NCBI GenBank assembly: GCA_012035135.1
Contig: JAAUPI010000008.1
Location: 1 to 47,556 of the forward strand
Reading direction: 5' to 3'
DNA: 47,556 nt
Source: Microcoleus sp. CSU_2_2
GTDB lineage: Bacteria; Cyanobacteriota; Cyanobacteriia; Cyanobacteriales; Microcoleaceae
Shown: positions 28,666-38,157 of the stretch, one piece after another
How the letters are laid out: each line of letters starts with the position of its first letter
Position numbering within the stretch: position 1 is the first letter of the stretch
Program-made: the position numbers and the translations under genes
Notes under the pieces: model-generated
What the model was told of the DNA's origin: nothing
What the model saw: the letters and a program-made list of their open reading frames with translations, nothing else
Databases searched by the model: none

Positions 28666-29139
28666 ATGACAGACCTAATTAATGCTGCCAAGACTGGTGA
28701 TGTATCTACTGTAGAAGCTTCGATCGAACAACGTGCAGATGTCAATGCCAAAGATGAGGAAGGTGCGACGGCTTTGACGGCTGCGGCTGAGGCTGGCAAT
28801 GCTGAAATTGTCAAAAAATTGCTCGCTGCTGGTGCGGATGCCAACAGTCACGATAATGATGGTTGGACGCCGTTAATGAGTGCCGCTGCTGCGGGACATA
28901 CAGAGATTGTACAAGTTTTGCTCTCGGCGGGAGCGGATGTGAATGCTAAAACTAATTTTGGTTTGACGGCTTTGATGAGTGCCGCTGGTAGCGGGCGCAC
29001 TGATGTTGTGGAATTTTTGATCGATAAAGGAGCTGATATCAAAGCTAAGGATAATAATACTTGGACTGCGTTAATTTGGGCATCTTCCGAAAATCACAAA
29101 GATGCGGTTGAGGTGTTGAAGCTGGCACGCAAAAACTAA
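28666..29139 (+). CDS. Ankyrin repeat protein
   Basis: 157 residues, made entirely of about 4.5 ankyrin repeats of 33 residues (consensus D-x-x-G-x-T-A-L-x-x-A-A-x-x-G-x-x-E-I-V-x-x-L-L-x-x-G-A-D-x-N-A-K). No signal peptide and no extra domain; a protein-protein interaction scaffold with unknown partner. The ATG follows AAAGGAG with a spacing of 6, a good ribosome site. A 40-bp piece of this gene (28952-28991) is duplicated at 29960-29999. Confidence 0.93.
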   Translation: MTDLINAAKTGDVSTVEASIEQRADVNAKDEEGATALTAAAEAGNAEIVKKLLAAGADANSHDNDGWTPLMSAAAAGHTEIVQVLLSAGADVNAKTNFGLTALMSAAGSGRTDVVEFLIDKGADIKAKDNNTWTALIWASSENHKDAVEVLKLARKN

Positions 29140-29196
29140 TCAGAAACCCGGTTTTTGGATGGTACAATTAATTAATAAATTTGCCATCTTTCTGTC

Positions 29197-29919
29197 ATGG
29201 TACAGTTCGATCGAGAAACTCGTTTGCCAACTAGCGCCGAACTTCCCTCTTCGGATGATACTCCTGTGGATAACGAAAATCAAAACTTCCTTCCCAACTT
29301 ACTGTTATTCTTGCTCAAATTTCACTGGCGGCAGCGGAACGACTGGTTTTTTGCGGTGGATATGGGAGTTTATCACACCACGGGAGTAAGTCATCTGGTT
29401 CCAATAGTTCCTGATGGCTTCTTGAGTTTAGGTGTGGAAAGATTCAAAGGCGATACTTTGCGCCTCAGTTACGTCCTGTGGGAAGAAAATAATATTCCCC
29501 CGATTTTTGCCCTAGAGATTGTTTCTCAAACTTACGGCGGCGAATACGATAAAAAGATTGATATTTACGCGAAGTTGGGCGTGCTTTACTACGTAATTTA
29601 CAATCCCTACTACTGGCGACGAGACCAACATCAACCGTTTGAGGTTTATCGTTTGGTAAATGGCGAGTACGAACAACAAATTGGTGAACCTTTCTGGATG
29701 CCGGAAGTGGGTTTGGGAATCGGTCGAGGTCGATACAGTGAAGGAGAAACACAGTTGGAGGTTTTGTATTGGTTTGACGAACGAGGTAGTAGGTATTTGA
29801 CGGCTGAAGATACTGCGGATCGAGCACAGCAAAGAGCGGAGGAATCAGAACAAAGAGCGGAGGAAATACAGCAACAGCTTGCCAGATATCGCGATCACTT
29901 TGGGGAGTTGCCGGAATAG
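29197..29919 (+). CDS. Uma2 family (DUF820) PD-(D/E)XK nuclease-like protein
   Basis: 240 residues. VPDGFLSLGVERF carries the first acidic residue, and PPIFALEIVSQTYGGEYDKKIDIYAKLGVLYYVIYNP has the E-x-x-S...K-x-x-x-Y pattern of Uma2 proteins, which are extremely abundant in cyanobacteria. The fold is that of restriction-type nucleases; real activity and target are unknown. The C-terminus is a coiled coil made of repeated ADRAQQRAEESEQRAEE units (about 205-232). A second, different Uma2 protein is at 41957. Confidence 0.9.
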   Translation: MVQFDRETRLPTSAELPSSDDTPVDNENQNFLPNLLLFLLKFHWRQRNDWFFAVDMGVYHTTGVSHLVPIVPDGFLSLGVERFKGDTLRLSYVLWEENNIPPIFALEIVSQTYGGEYDKKIDIYAKLGVLYYVIYNPYYWRRDQHQPFEVYRLVNGEYEQQIGEPFWMPEVGLGIGRGRYSEGETQLEVLYWFDERGSRYLTAEDTADRAQQRAEESEQRAEEIQQQLARYRDHFGELPE

Positions 29920-29959
29920 GCGCATCTTGATGATATATTTTGAAGGTGCGATCGCAGCT

Positions 29960-30139
29960 CTAATTTTGGTTTGACGGCTTTGATGAGTGCCGCGGGTAGA
30001 GCGTAGGGTGCGTCGCCACGAATAATTCTCGCGCTTAAACCGAGATTAAACGAGCGACGCACCATACAATTTATAACGGGGATGAATCAGCCGGATTTGG
30101 TATGATGACCAATGACTAATGACTAATGACTAATGACTA
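29960..30139. repeat. Duplicated ankyrin-gene fragment, palindromic element and heptamer repeat
   Basis: 29960-29999 copies 40 bases of the ankyrin gene (28952-28991) with one mismatch. It joins directly a GGTGCGTCGC element (30006-30063, copy of 20949-21007) with the right end CCGGATTTGGTAT at 30091-30103. AATGACT heptamers at 30107-30139 end the block and reach into the stop region of the minus-strand gene. Confidence 0.75.
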
Positions 30140-31126
30140 TCCAATCATGAAAGTACCGTTACCATTAGATTCTTGGAAAGTCAAATTCAAACCTGCTCCT
30201 CCTTCAATCACGCCGAGCACATCTCCAAAACGCTGGATTAACAAATTACTGCCAACAGGAGTCAAGCTGTAGCCGTCGCTTAAAGAATTTCCTTGCAGTT
30301 GAATCAAATCGTCTGCTGCGTTGAAGTTGCGAATAGTAGCTTGACCGCTACCCAAATACAGCGGTGTCGCGAATGGATTCCCGGCTGAAGGGGGAACTCC
30401 GAGCACGAATGTATCAACTCCCGGACCGCCAATCAGGACATCGAATTCATTGGTTCCAAAGCTTTCAAATTGCCGATTACCTATGGGATTGATACCTACT
30501 TCCACTCCAATCAATTCGGTATTCCCCACGCCAACACCAGTGAGAATATCATTGCTACGGCTGCCAACAAAAGTTGCTTCGCGGGCCGGCTCGTTTTTCC
30601 CGAAATTGAAGTAGTGTTCCCGACCTGTTTTCAAGGCTCCATTGTCGATAAATGGTACAATGTCGGGGTTTTGTTTTAAGTATTCTGGTTCAAAAAATGA
30701 AGTCCCAAAACGGCCTTCTTTGGCCCCGAATTCAATGAAATGTTGGTATCCAGATTTGAAAGGTGCATTCGGACCGATAAATGATCGCAACTCTGGATTA
30801 TTTGCTAAATAAAAATCTTCGTTGTACTCAGGCGATACTTGAGTGCGGCGGCCTCCTTCATCGTAACCGAACTGGATAAAATGATCTAAGCCTGTAGCAA
30901 AAGCTCCGTTTGGATTGACAGTCTTGACAAAGGGTTTGAGGTCGGGATTTCCGTCAAGGTAAGTAGCTTCGTCAAAATAACGCGATATTTTTGTGAGACC
31001 CGCAGCTTGACCAAATTTTTCAAAGTGTTCTCTTCCAGATTTGATAACTCCTGCATCAATCGCTGGTTTGAGCCAAGGATATGAGGCAAGGTAATATTTT
31101 TCGTCAAAAATTGCGTAGTTAGCCAT
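30137..31126 (-). CDS. Repeat protein with RTX-like C-terminal domain
   Basis: The ATG at 31126 has AAGGGGG 5 bases upstream and is chosen over the longer start at 31165. Of the 329 residues, the first about 180 hold four repeats of roughly 40 residues (xFDExYYLxxNPDLKPFIxxG..KTGxxHFxxFGxxEGR). The rest carries GSRSNDILTGVGVG and EFDVLIGGPGVDTFVLG, the beginning and final GGxGxDxFVLG of RTX-type, calcium-binding regions of the kind found at the end of secreted cyanobacterial proteins. ATIRNFNAADDLIQLQG is typical of that tail. No signal peptide is present; type I secretion is an inference. The upstream region has four regularly spaced boxes. Confidence 0.85.
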   Translation of the reverse strand: MANYAIFDEKYYLASYPWLKPAIDAGVIKSGREHFEKFGQAAGLTKISRYFDEATYLDGNPDLKPFVKTVNPNGAFATGLDHFIQFGYDEGGRRTQVSPEYNEDFYLANNPELRSFIGPNAPFKSGYQHFIEFGAKEGRFGTSFFEPEYLKQNPDIVPFIDNGALKTGREHYFNFGKNEPAREATFVGSRSNDILTGVGVGNTELIGVEVGINPIGNRQFESFGTNEFDVLIGGPGVDTFVLGVPPSAGNPFATPLYLGSGQATIRNFNAADDLIQLQGNSLSDGYSLTPVGSNLLIQRFGDVLGVIEGGAGLNLTFQESNGNGTFMIG

Positions 31127-31235
31127 GTTTTCCCCCTTAGGTATTGATGATTTAATTGTTGACAACTATCTGGTTTCTAGGTCTCTAACCGACAACTAAA
31201 AACTCATATATAGCAATTGAAGTTATCAGATAGCG

Positions 31236-31495
31236 TTAAGTTCCCAGCCATAACATTAATTGTTTTTATTCAATTTATAGCCTAGAGCTTACACAATATA
31301 GAAGTTGTAAAATGTCTTAAGTTCCCGACAAATAGCTAGACTTGTTTGGTGCGATCGCCCATTTTAAACTTGCACTATAGTAGATGCTGCAAAACCATTT
31401 TAAGTTCCGCGACAAATATCAACTTCTTTTGTTGGACCGCCAATCTAAAAATTTCACTATCTATGGTAGATGCTGCGAAACTGTTTTAAGTTCCC
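31236..31495 (-). promoter_or_regulatory. Four regularly spaced GGGAACTTAA boxes upstream of the RTX-like gene
   Basis: On the minus strand GGGAACTTAA (or CGGAACTTAA) occurs with its plus-strand complement TTAAGTTCCC at 31236-31245, 31317-31326, 31400-31409 (one mismatch) and 31486-31495. Spacing is 81, 83 and 86 bases. The two distal units share a longer core, GCAGCATCTACYATAG, after the box, and GATATTTGTCG / AGCTATTTGTCG before the next. They lie 110-370 bases before the RTX-like start. It could be a regulator array or a degenerating tandem repeat. Confidence 0.5.
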
Positions 31496-31604
31496 AAGAA
31501 AATATGAGCTTTCCTGTTACCAAGTAACAAGGGCATCGCATCCCCAGATTGGCAGATTGTTTTTAGAGCGGGCTTTAAATCGCAAGCCCTAAAAACTCCG
31601 CCCG

Positions 31605-31639
31605 CAACTGTCAACTGTCAACTGTCAACTGTCAACTGT
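31605..31639. repeat. Heptameric tandem repeat (AACTGTC)
   Basis: Five copies of CAACTGT in tandem. Just before it is the stem GGGCTT (31570-31575) / AAGCCC (31584-31589). The tandem overlaps the end of the coding remnant below, whose last codons are made of repeat. Confidence 0.8.
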
Positions 31640-31785
31640 TTACTAAACTGCTCAGTCCGCGTCGGTTCAATTATTTTCAGTTTCGTTACCAATCGTTCGA
31701 TTTTTGACTCCCTTAATTGTTCGATCGCCTGTTCTATCAGTTCTACAAACTTGGGAACTTCTGTCAGGATTGTTTTCGTCGCAGA
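31618..31785 (-). pseudogene. Short coding remnant with charged helical sequence
   Basis: The frame reads TKTILTEVPKFVELIEQAIE, then QLRESKIERLVTKLKIIEPT and RTEQFSKQ, then a stop within the heptamer repeat. The regular, charged helical character and normal codon use look protein-like. No ATG, GTG or TTG precedes it before an in-frame stop, so it is probably the C-terminal part of a lost gene. I cannot name the family. The remaining 31786-32042 is the chlH leader and shows nothing further. Confidence 0.35.
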
Positions 31786-32042
31786 TTTATTTGTTATTTT
31801 TATTCATCTTAGCTTTTGCTGCATAAATTAATTCATATGTCAAGTAAATTTATGTAAAGAATATTTTGAGCATTTACTCAGTCATTTTGTAACAATATGT
31901 AACGAAAAACTGGCAGATATTTGTCGAATTGTGTAGTGTGCAAGCTCAAATCGCCTAATGGTAAGCGTTTTCTGGTAAAAATGCTCATGGGGTAGAAAAA
32001 TTCCCGATTCCCGAAAACAGCATTTCAAAGGAGCCTAACTGG

Positions 32043-35000
32043 ATGTTCACTCACGTCAAGCCCACCATTCGCCACGTTGTGCCGGAAAACTTGCAGGGTC
32101 GATCGCTCCTCAAGGTGGTATATGTCGTGCTAGAACCGCAGTATCAAAGTGCCTTGTCGGCGGCGGTTCGATCGATAAATAAGAAAAATCCGAATCTGGC
32201 AATCGAAATCAGTGGCTATTTAATCGAGGAACTCCGCAGCCCGGAAAATTACGAAGCCTTCAAGCGGGATGTCGCTGATGCCAACGTATTTATTGCTTCT
32301 CTAATTTTTATCGAAGATTTGGCAGAAAAGGTTGTAGCGGCGGTGGAACCGGTGCGCGACAGCTTGGATGTCGCCGTCGTCTTCCCGTCGATGCCTGCGG
32401 TGATGCGCCTCAATAAAATGGGCAGTTTCTCGATGGCACAATTGGGACAAAGCAAAAGTGCGATCGGCGAATTCATGAAAAAGCGGAAGGAAAAATCCGG
32501 CAGCTCCTTCCAAGACGGAATGCTAAAACTGTTGCAAACTTTGCCGAAAGTTCTGAAATATTTGCCTCTTGACAAAGCCCAAGATGCACGTAATTTTATG
32601 CTGAGTTTCCAATATTGGCTGGGAGGTTCCCAAGAAAACTTGGAAAACTTCTTGCTAATGCTGTCAGATAAATATGTGTTCAAAGGCCAGAGGGCAACCA
32701 CGGGGGGATTGCCCGTACAATATCAAGATCCAGTTGTTTACCCGGACATGGGGATTTGGCATCCTTTAGCACCGTCGATGTTTGAGGATGTAAAAGGATA
32801 TTTGACCTGGTATAATGCCCGCAAAGATATTTCTGCCGACCTCAAAGATCCTCTCGCACCTTGCATCGGTTTAGTGTTGCAACGCACTCACTTAGTAACA
32901 GGAGATGACGCGCACTACGTAGCAATGGTGCAGGAATTGGAGGCAATGGGGGCGCGGGTTGTGCCGATTTTTGCCGGCGGTTTGGACTTCTCAAAACCCG
33001 TTGAAACTTTTTTCTTGGAAGTTGGGGCCAAAGGCGTCACACCGCTGCCAATTGTTGATGCGGTGGTTTCTCTGACTGGTTTTGCGTTGGTGGGCGGCCC
33101 GGCGAGACAAGATCACCCAAAGGCGATCGAATCTTTGAAAAAATTGAATCGTCCTTATATGGTGGCTTTGCCGCTGGTTTTCCAAACAACAGAAGAATGG
33201 GAAAATAGCGATTTAGGCTTGCACCCGATTCAAGTTGCTTTGCAAATTGCAATTCCTGAGTTGGATGGTGCGATCGAACCGATTATTTTGTCGGGAAGAG
33301 ATGGCACGACGGGCAAGGCGATCGCGCTGCAAGATAGAATTGAGGCGATCGCCCAGCGTTCCATGAAATGGGCAATGCTGCGTCGCAAACCGAAATTAGA
33401 TAAGAAAATTGCGATTACAATTTTCAGTTTTCCGCCCGATAAAGGCAACGTGGGAACTGCCGCTTATCTGGATGTTTTCGGCTCGATTTACGAAGTAATG
33501 AAAGCCTTAAAAGGCAACGGTTACGACTTGCCAGAATTGCCGGATTCTGCCGAAAATTTAATGCAAGAAGTCATCCACGATGCCACAGCCCAATATCAAA
33601 CTCCCGAATTAAATATCGCCCACCGGATGTCCGTAGCCGAGTACGAAGAATTCACTCCTTACTCGGAACGCTTGCACGAAAATTGGGGACCACCTCCCGG
33701 ACATTTGAACAGCGACGGACAAAATTTGCTGATTTACGGCAAACATTTTGGCAATGTATTTATCGGAGTCCAACCTACTTTCGGATACGAAGGCGATCCG
33801 ATGCGGTTGTTATTCTCTCGTTCCGCCAGTCCCCACCACGGTTTTGCTGCTTACTATACGTATTTAGAGCGCATTTGGGGTGCGGATGCGGTGCTGCATT
33901 TCGGCACTCACGGTTCGCTGGAATTCATGCCCGGTAAGCAGATGGGAATGTCTGGGGAATGCTATCCCGACAGTTTAATTGGCAAGATTCCTAACATCTA
34001 TTATTACGCGGCTAACAATCCCAGCGAGGCAACAATTGCGAAACGCCGCAGTTATGCTGCAACGATTTCTTACTTGACTCCGCCGGCGGAAAATGCTGGT
34101 TTGTACAAAGGTTTGCAAGAACTCAATGAGTTGATTGCTTCTTATCAAACTTTGAAAGATACAGGCCGCGGCATATCGATCGTAGATGCGATTATTGAGA
34201 AATGCCGTTTGGTGAATCTCGATAAGGATATTGCGTTACCAGTCGATAAAGGTGGACAAGGAAGCGTGGCGGCCCAAATGACTGCCGAGGAACGAGACAA
34301 TTTAATCGGGTTGGTATACCGCAAATTGATGGAGATTGAGTCGCGGTTGTTACCTTGCGGTTTGCACGTTGTTGGGAAGCCACCGACTGCCGAAGAGGCG
34401 ATCGCAACTTTGGTAAACATAGCCAATTTAGACCGTGAAGAAGACGGACTTGTCAGCTTGCCGCGGATTATCGCCAACAGTCTGGGACGCGATATCAATG
34501 AAATTTACACAAACAGCGACAAAGGCATTTTAACCGATGTCGAATTGCTGCAAAACATCACTTTTGCCTGCCGCGATGCTGTTAGCGCCTTAGTCAAAGA
34601 ACAAACCGACGCCGAGGGTCGAGTTTCGCTAGTTTCCAAGTTGAATTTCTTCAACATGGGCAAGAAAGAACCTTGGATTGAATCCTTGCACGCATCGGGC
34701 TACAAAAAAATCGATCCAGAACCCATTAAACCGCTGTTTGAGTATCTGGAATTCTGCTTGCAGCAAGTTTGCGCCGACAACGAATTAGGTGCATTATTGC
34801 GCGCCCTAGAAGGCGAATATATTCTCCCCGGCCCCGGTGGCGATCCGATTCGGAACCCGGATGTTTTGCCGACGGGCAAGAATATGCACGCTTTAGATCC
34901 GCAGTCAATCCCCACCACAGCGGCGGTTAAGTCTGCGAAGATTGTAGTCGATCGACTATTACAAAGACAGCGCCTCGATAACGGCGGCAACTATCCCGAA

Positions 35001-36062
35001 ACCATCGCCGTCGTCCTCTGGGGAACCGACAACATCAAAACTTACGGTGAATCCCTCGCCCAAGTAATGTGGATGGTGGGAGTCAAGCCAGTTCCCGACG
35101 CTTTAGGCCGGGTAAACAAACTCGAATTGCTTTCCTTGGAAGAGTTGGGACGCCCCAGAATTGACGTAGTAATTAACTGTTCTGGCGTGTTCCGCGACTT
35201 GTTCATCAACCAAATGAACCTGTTAGATAAAGCCGTGAAAATGGCAGCAGAAGCCGACGAACCACTAGAAATGAACTTCGTCCGCAAACACGCCTTGAAG
35301 CAAGCCGAAGAAATGGGAATCAACCTACGGCAAGCAGCAACCCGCGTCTTTTCCAATGCCTCCGGTTCCTATTCATCTAACGTCAACTTAGCGGTAGAAA
35401 ACAGCACCTGGGAAAGCGAAAATGAGTTGCAAGAAATGTACTTAGCCCGCAAATCCTTCGCTTTTTCTTCCGACAATCCAGGAACAATGGAACAAGATCG
35501 GCAGATTTTTGAATCATCCTTAAAAACTGCTGAAGTCACCTTCCAAAACTTGGATTCTGCGGAAATTTCGCTAACCGACGTGTCGCACTATTTCGACTCA
35601 GATCCGACGAAATTAATCGGCAGTTTGCGAGGCGACGGGAAACAGCCGGCATCATTTATAGCTGATAGCACGACGGCGAACGCGCAGGTACGGACGCTAT
35701 CAGAAACCGTGCGTTTAGATGCGCGGACAAAGATGCTAAATCCCAAGTGGTACGAGGGGATGTTATCGCACGGATACGAAGGTGTGCGGGAACTTTCCAA
35801 GCGTTTGGTAAACACGATGGGATGGAGTGCGACTGCGGGCGCGGTTGACAATTGGGTGTACGAGGATGTGAATGAAACGTTCATGAAAGATGCGGAAATG
35901 CAGAAGCGTTTGCTTAACTTGAATCCGCATTCTTTCCGCAAGATGGTGAGCACTTTGCTGGAGGTGAATGGCCGGGGTTATTGGGAGACTTCGGAGAGTA
36001 ATTTAGACCGTTTGCGCGAGTTGTATCAGGAGGTGGAAGACCGGATTGAGGGTGTAGAGTAA
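32043..36062 (+). CDS. chlH: Magnesium chelatase subunit H
   Basis: 1339 residues, the normal size for ChlH/BchH. The N-terminal DUF3479-type domain (about 15-180) is followed by the CobN/Mg-chelatase body with [39 protein letters not shown] and the [19 protein letters not shown] segment. ChlH binds protoporphyrin IX and, with ChlI and ChlD (not in this window), inserts Mg2+ with ATP as the first committed step of chlorophyll synthesis. AAAGGAG lies 8 bases before the ATG. It is a single-gene unit with a long leader of about 250 bases. Confidence 0.97.
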   Translation: MFTHVKPTIRHVVPENLQGRSLLKVVYVVLEPQYQSALSAAVRSINKKNPNLAIEISGYLIEELRSPENYEAFKRDVADANVFIASLIFIEDLAEKVVAAVEPVRDSLDVAVVFPSMPAVMRLNKMGSFSMAQLGQSKSAIGEFMKKRKEKSGSSFQDGMLKLLQTLPKVLKYLPLDKAQDARNFMLSFQYWLGGSQENLENFLLMLSDKYVFKGQRATTGGLPVQYQDPVVYPDMGIWHPLAPSMFEDVKGYLTWYNARKDISADLKDPLAPCIGLVLQRTHLVTGDDAHYVAMVQELEAMGARVVPIFAGGLDFSKPVETFFLEVGAKGVTPLPIVDAVVSLTGFALVGGPARQDHPKAIESLKKLNRPYMVALPLVFQTTEEWENSDLGLHPIQVALQIAIPELDGAIEPIILSGRDGTTGKAIALQDRIEAIAQRSMKWAMLRRKPKLDKKIAITIFSFPPDKGNVGTAAYLDVFGSIYEVMKALKGNGYDLPELPDSAENLMQEVIHDATAQYQTPELNIAHRMSVAEYEEFTPYSERLHENWGPPPGHLNSDGQNLLIYGKHFGNVFIGVQPTFGYEGDPMRLLFSRSASPHHGFAAYYTYLERIWGADAVLHFGTHGSLEFMPGKQMGMSGECYPDSLIGKIPNIYYYAANNPSEATIAKRRSYAATISYLTPPAENAGLYKGLQELNELIASYQTLKDTGRGISIVDAIIEKCRLVNLDKDIALPVDKGGQGSVAAQMTAEERDNLIGLVYRKLMEIESRLLPCGLHVVGKPPTAEEAIATLVNIANLDREEDGLVSLPRIIANSLGRDINEIYTNSDKGILTDVELLQNITFACRDAVSALVKEQTDAEGRVSLVSKLNFFNMGKKEPWIESLHASGYKKIDPEPIKPLFEYLEFCLQQVCADNELGALLRALEGEYILPGPGGDPIRNPDVLPTGKNMHALDPQSIPTTAAVKSAKIVVDRLLQRQRLDNGGNYPETIAVVLWGTDNIKTYGESLAQVMWMVGVKPVPDALGRVNKLELLSLEELGRPRIDVVINCSGVFRDLFINQMNLLDKAVKMAAEADEPLEMNFVRKHALKQAEEMGINLRQAATRVFSNASGSYSSNVNLAVENSTWESENELQEMYLARKSFAFSSDNPGTMEQDRQIFESSLKTAEVTFQNLDSAEISLTDVSHYFDSDPTKLIGSLRGDGKQPASFIADSTTANAQVRTLSETVRLDARTKMLNPKWYEGMLSHGYEGVRELSKRLVNTMGWSATAGAVDNWVYEDVNETFMKDAEMQKRLLNLNPHSFRKMVSTLLEVNGRGYWETSESNLDRLRELYQEVEDRIEGVE

Positions 36063-36291
36063 GATTCCCAAATTAGGTTTAGAATGGTGGATGGGTACAA
36101 GAACCTCATCCATCATTTGAAAACCTTAAACCTCATTATTTGAATTCACGTGAGTTGTTAAAGTTTGTCATGAGGTGCAAGCTGGGACTGACGGCATAGA
36201 TAGAATAGCCTACGATAAAATTTGTGTTTTTCACTCACCTTAGTCACCTTTACAAAAATTAAGTTCAAAATCTAGAGATTTTTTAGCTACC

Positions 36292-37020
36292 ATGACTAAT
36301 CTTTTAAAAGAAGAATTATCCAAACAAGAATTAGGACAAATTCGTTCTAATATTGAACGTATTATTTCTAGTTATAGACACATTTGGGATGTTTATACAG
36401 AACTACTACAAAATAGTGCAGATGCAATTATTGAACAATTTGGAGAGGAAAATATTAGTAAAGGTAAAATTGACCTCCACATAAATCCCGATGATAGAGA
36501 AATTATTATACTAGATAATGGTGTGGGAATAGAAGAAGCAGAAATATCAAAAATACTTGTTACTGGTAAATCTCTTAAAAGAGAGCGTAATGCAGGAAAG
36601 TTTGGTTTTATGGGTTATGGATTTACATTTGTTGTTTTTCAAAGTGAATATTTAAAAATAGAAAGCGTTACAAATGGAAAAAAAGCATCAAGAACATATA
36701 AAAAATTGTATCAATTTGTTTATTCATCTTCAGATATACCAAATTCCGAAGAGGAGGAAGCGGGCTATCAAGCACAAGAAGTTAGTCAAGAAAATGGTAC
36801 AACAATTACAATTAAATTCCCCCAAAACTTTCCAGATGAAGTAGTTGAAGAATCTTTAGCAGCAACATTTAGGATAGCAAAATCAGACGAAAGTATTAAA
36901 GCAGTCCTTAGAACTCAATCAATTGTAGGCTTCTTAGATCGAGTATTTAATGACGGTGATTGTTTTGAATTTAACTTGAAAATAAGTGGAAGAATTATTC
37001 CTATAAAACTGGTTATTTGA
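36292..37020 (+). CDS. GHKL (HSP90/MutL/MORC-type) ATPase, N-terminal part
   Basis: 242 residues with a complete GHKL ATP site: ELLQNSADA (37-45, Mg-binding Asn), LDNGVGI (74-80) and GKFGFMGYGFTF (103-113). The S5-like domain begins at about 200, but the frame ends at 37020 inside it and continues in the next frame from 37017 (overlap TTGA). The gene is AT-rich with no HIP1 site, unlike the chlH neighbour. GHKL proteins of the MutL/MORC kind are known partners of restriction-modification systems (Iyer, Abhiman and Aravind described such MutL-like ATPases as the source of eukaryotic MORC). The methyltransferase and endonuclease downstream fit that. Confidence 0.85.
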   Translation: MTNLLKEELSKQELGQIRSNIERIISSYRHIWDVYTELLQNSADAIIEQFGEENISKGKIDLHINPDDREIIILDNGVGIEEAEISKILVTGKSLKRERNAGKFGFMGYGFTFVVFQSEYLKIESVTNGKKASRTYKKLYQFVYSSSDIPNSEEEEAGYQAQEVSQENGTTITIKFPQNFPDEVVEESLAATFRIAKSDESIKAVLRTQSIVGFLDRVFNDGDCFEFNLKISGRIIPIKLVI

Positions 37021-38156
37021 CTATTAGAGAGGTGGTTCAGTCAGTTCTTAAGAGTGAAAGTCAATTTTATGATAGACCTACTGAATATGAGAAATTTATA
37101 GAGTTGACAGAAAAATTACCTGCAAATGCCAAAGAACAAGCAAGGAAAGCTATAGTATTAGATGAAAAAATAGACCATATAGAAATTGGCATTAGAAATC
37201 CAATACACGCTCGTATATTTATTTCTGCAACAAGTAAATCTCATATTAGTCAATTTAATGAAAATTTTAGAAATGGGGACGGTATCTCCTCAGATTTTCA
37301 GTTAGAACATGGATTGTGGTTGGCAATATGTGGGATGCCTATAGGTGTTTGTTTAGACCCATTTCAACAAAGTAACTACTTGCCTTATACAGTAATTGTT
37401 GATATAAAAGATATGTCTATCCGCAAAGAACTTGATGCTGGTCGTAAAGGGATTAGCGCTTATCGGATGAAACAAATAGCTGATAAAATTTTAGAGGTAT
37501 TGAAGGAAAGAAATTTCATAAAATACCGTCGCTATATTGTAGGGGGTGGTGATAGTCGAATTAGTAATCCCCTCTACGATCCCAAACAAGAGCTGGGTAT
37601 TAAATTTAAACAAAAGAAATGGTTTGATTCAATTTTAACACATAAATATTTTCCTCCCTTTGAAGAACAAGAAGTGATTAGTATCTTTGTGGAAATGGTT
37701 TCTCAAAAAATATTAAGAGGGTATTTCCTTAAAGTTCTTTCAGGTTATCAAGTCTATGATGGGCTTTACGAATATCACTTGGAGCAAAATGAAGAAGTAG
37801 AGTATTCAGAAAATAATAAATTAGGCGTGTACAGAAACATATTCAATGCTAATGGTGGTAGTCTAAAAAAAGAAATTTTGTTAGAATTCAAGAAAGAGTT
37901 AAATACCATTTATAAAGATATCGATACCAACAAAAAAGATATTAGTCACATTGATATTTTAGTGGTTTGGACTGTAAATTTTGAAAGTAGAGATAAACTA
38001 CAAAAAGATAAAGGAGACATTCTCAACGAGAAAGATGTGACTACTAATGTTTTTCATGGTGTCACTCATCAATTGTTTATAGGAAGTAGACAACAACCGT
38101 TACCGATTATTGAACTCAAAAGGATATTAGAAATAATGTATAATTATCAAGAATAA
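37017..38156 (+). CDS. GHKL ATPase, S5-like and C-terminal part (second frame)
   Basis: 379 residues if started at the TTG at 37017, which overlaps the previous stop by 4 bases. There is no ribosome site close to it. The sequence continues the transducer domain (IDHIEIGIRNPIHARIFISA, then VIVDIKDMSIRKELDAGRKG with the RKG typical of GHKL/MORC S5 domains, about 140-150) and a helical C-terminal part of unknown function. The split falls inside the domain, so a single 620-residue protein broken by one missing T at 37015-37017 is most likely; coupled translation at the TTGA overlap is the alternative. Its stop lies 1 base before the methyltransferase ATG, so the three genes are one operon. Confidence 0.8.
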   Translation: MTIREVVQSVLKSESQFYDRPTEYEKFIELTEKLPANAKEQARKAIVLDEKIDHIEIGIRNPIHARIFISATSKSHISQFNENFRNGDGISSDFQLEHGLWLAICGMPIGVCLDPFQQSNYLPYTVIVDIKDMSIRKELDAGRKGISAYRMKQIADKILEVLKERNFIKYRRYIVGGGDSRISNPLYDPKQELGIKFKQKKWFDSILTHKYFPPFEEQEVISIFVEMVSQKILRGYFLKVLSGYQVYDGLYEYHLEQNEEVEYSENNKLGVYRNIFNANGGSLKKEILLEFKKELNTIYKDIDTNKKDISHIDILVVWTVNFESRDKLQKDKGDILNEKDVTTNVFHGVTHQLFIGSRQQPLPIIELKRILEIMYNYQE

Positions 38157-38157
38157 A

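Noticed and set aside
21371-31639. CRISPR array (from heptamer repeats)
   Set aside because: Units are 7 bases in direct contact with no spacers; they are short tandem repeats. No cas genes are in the window.
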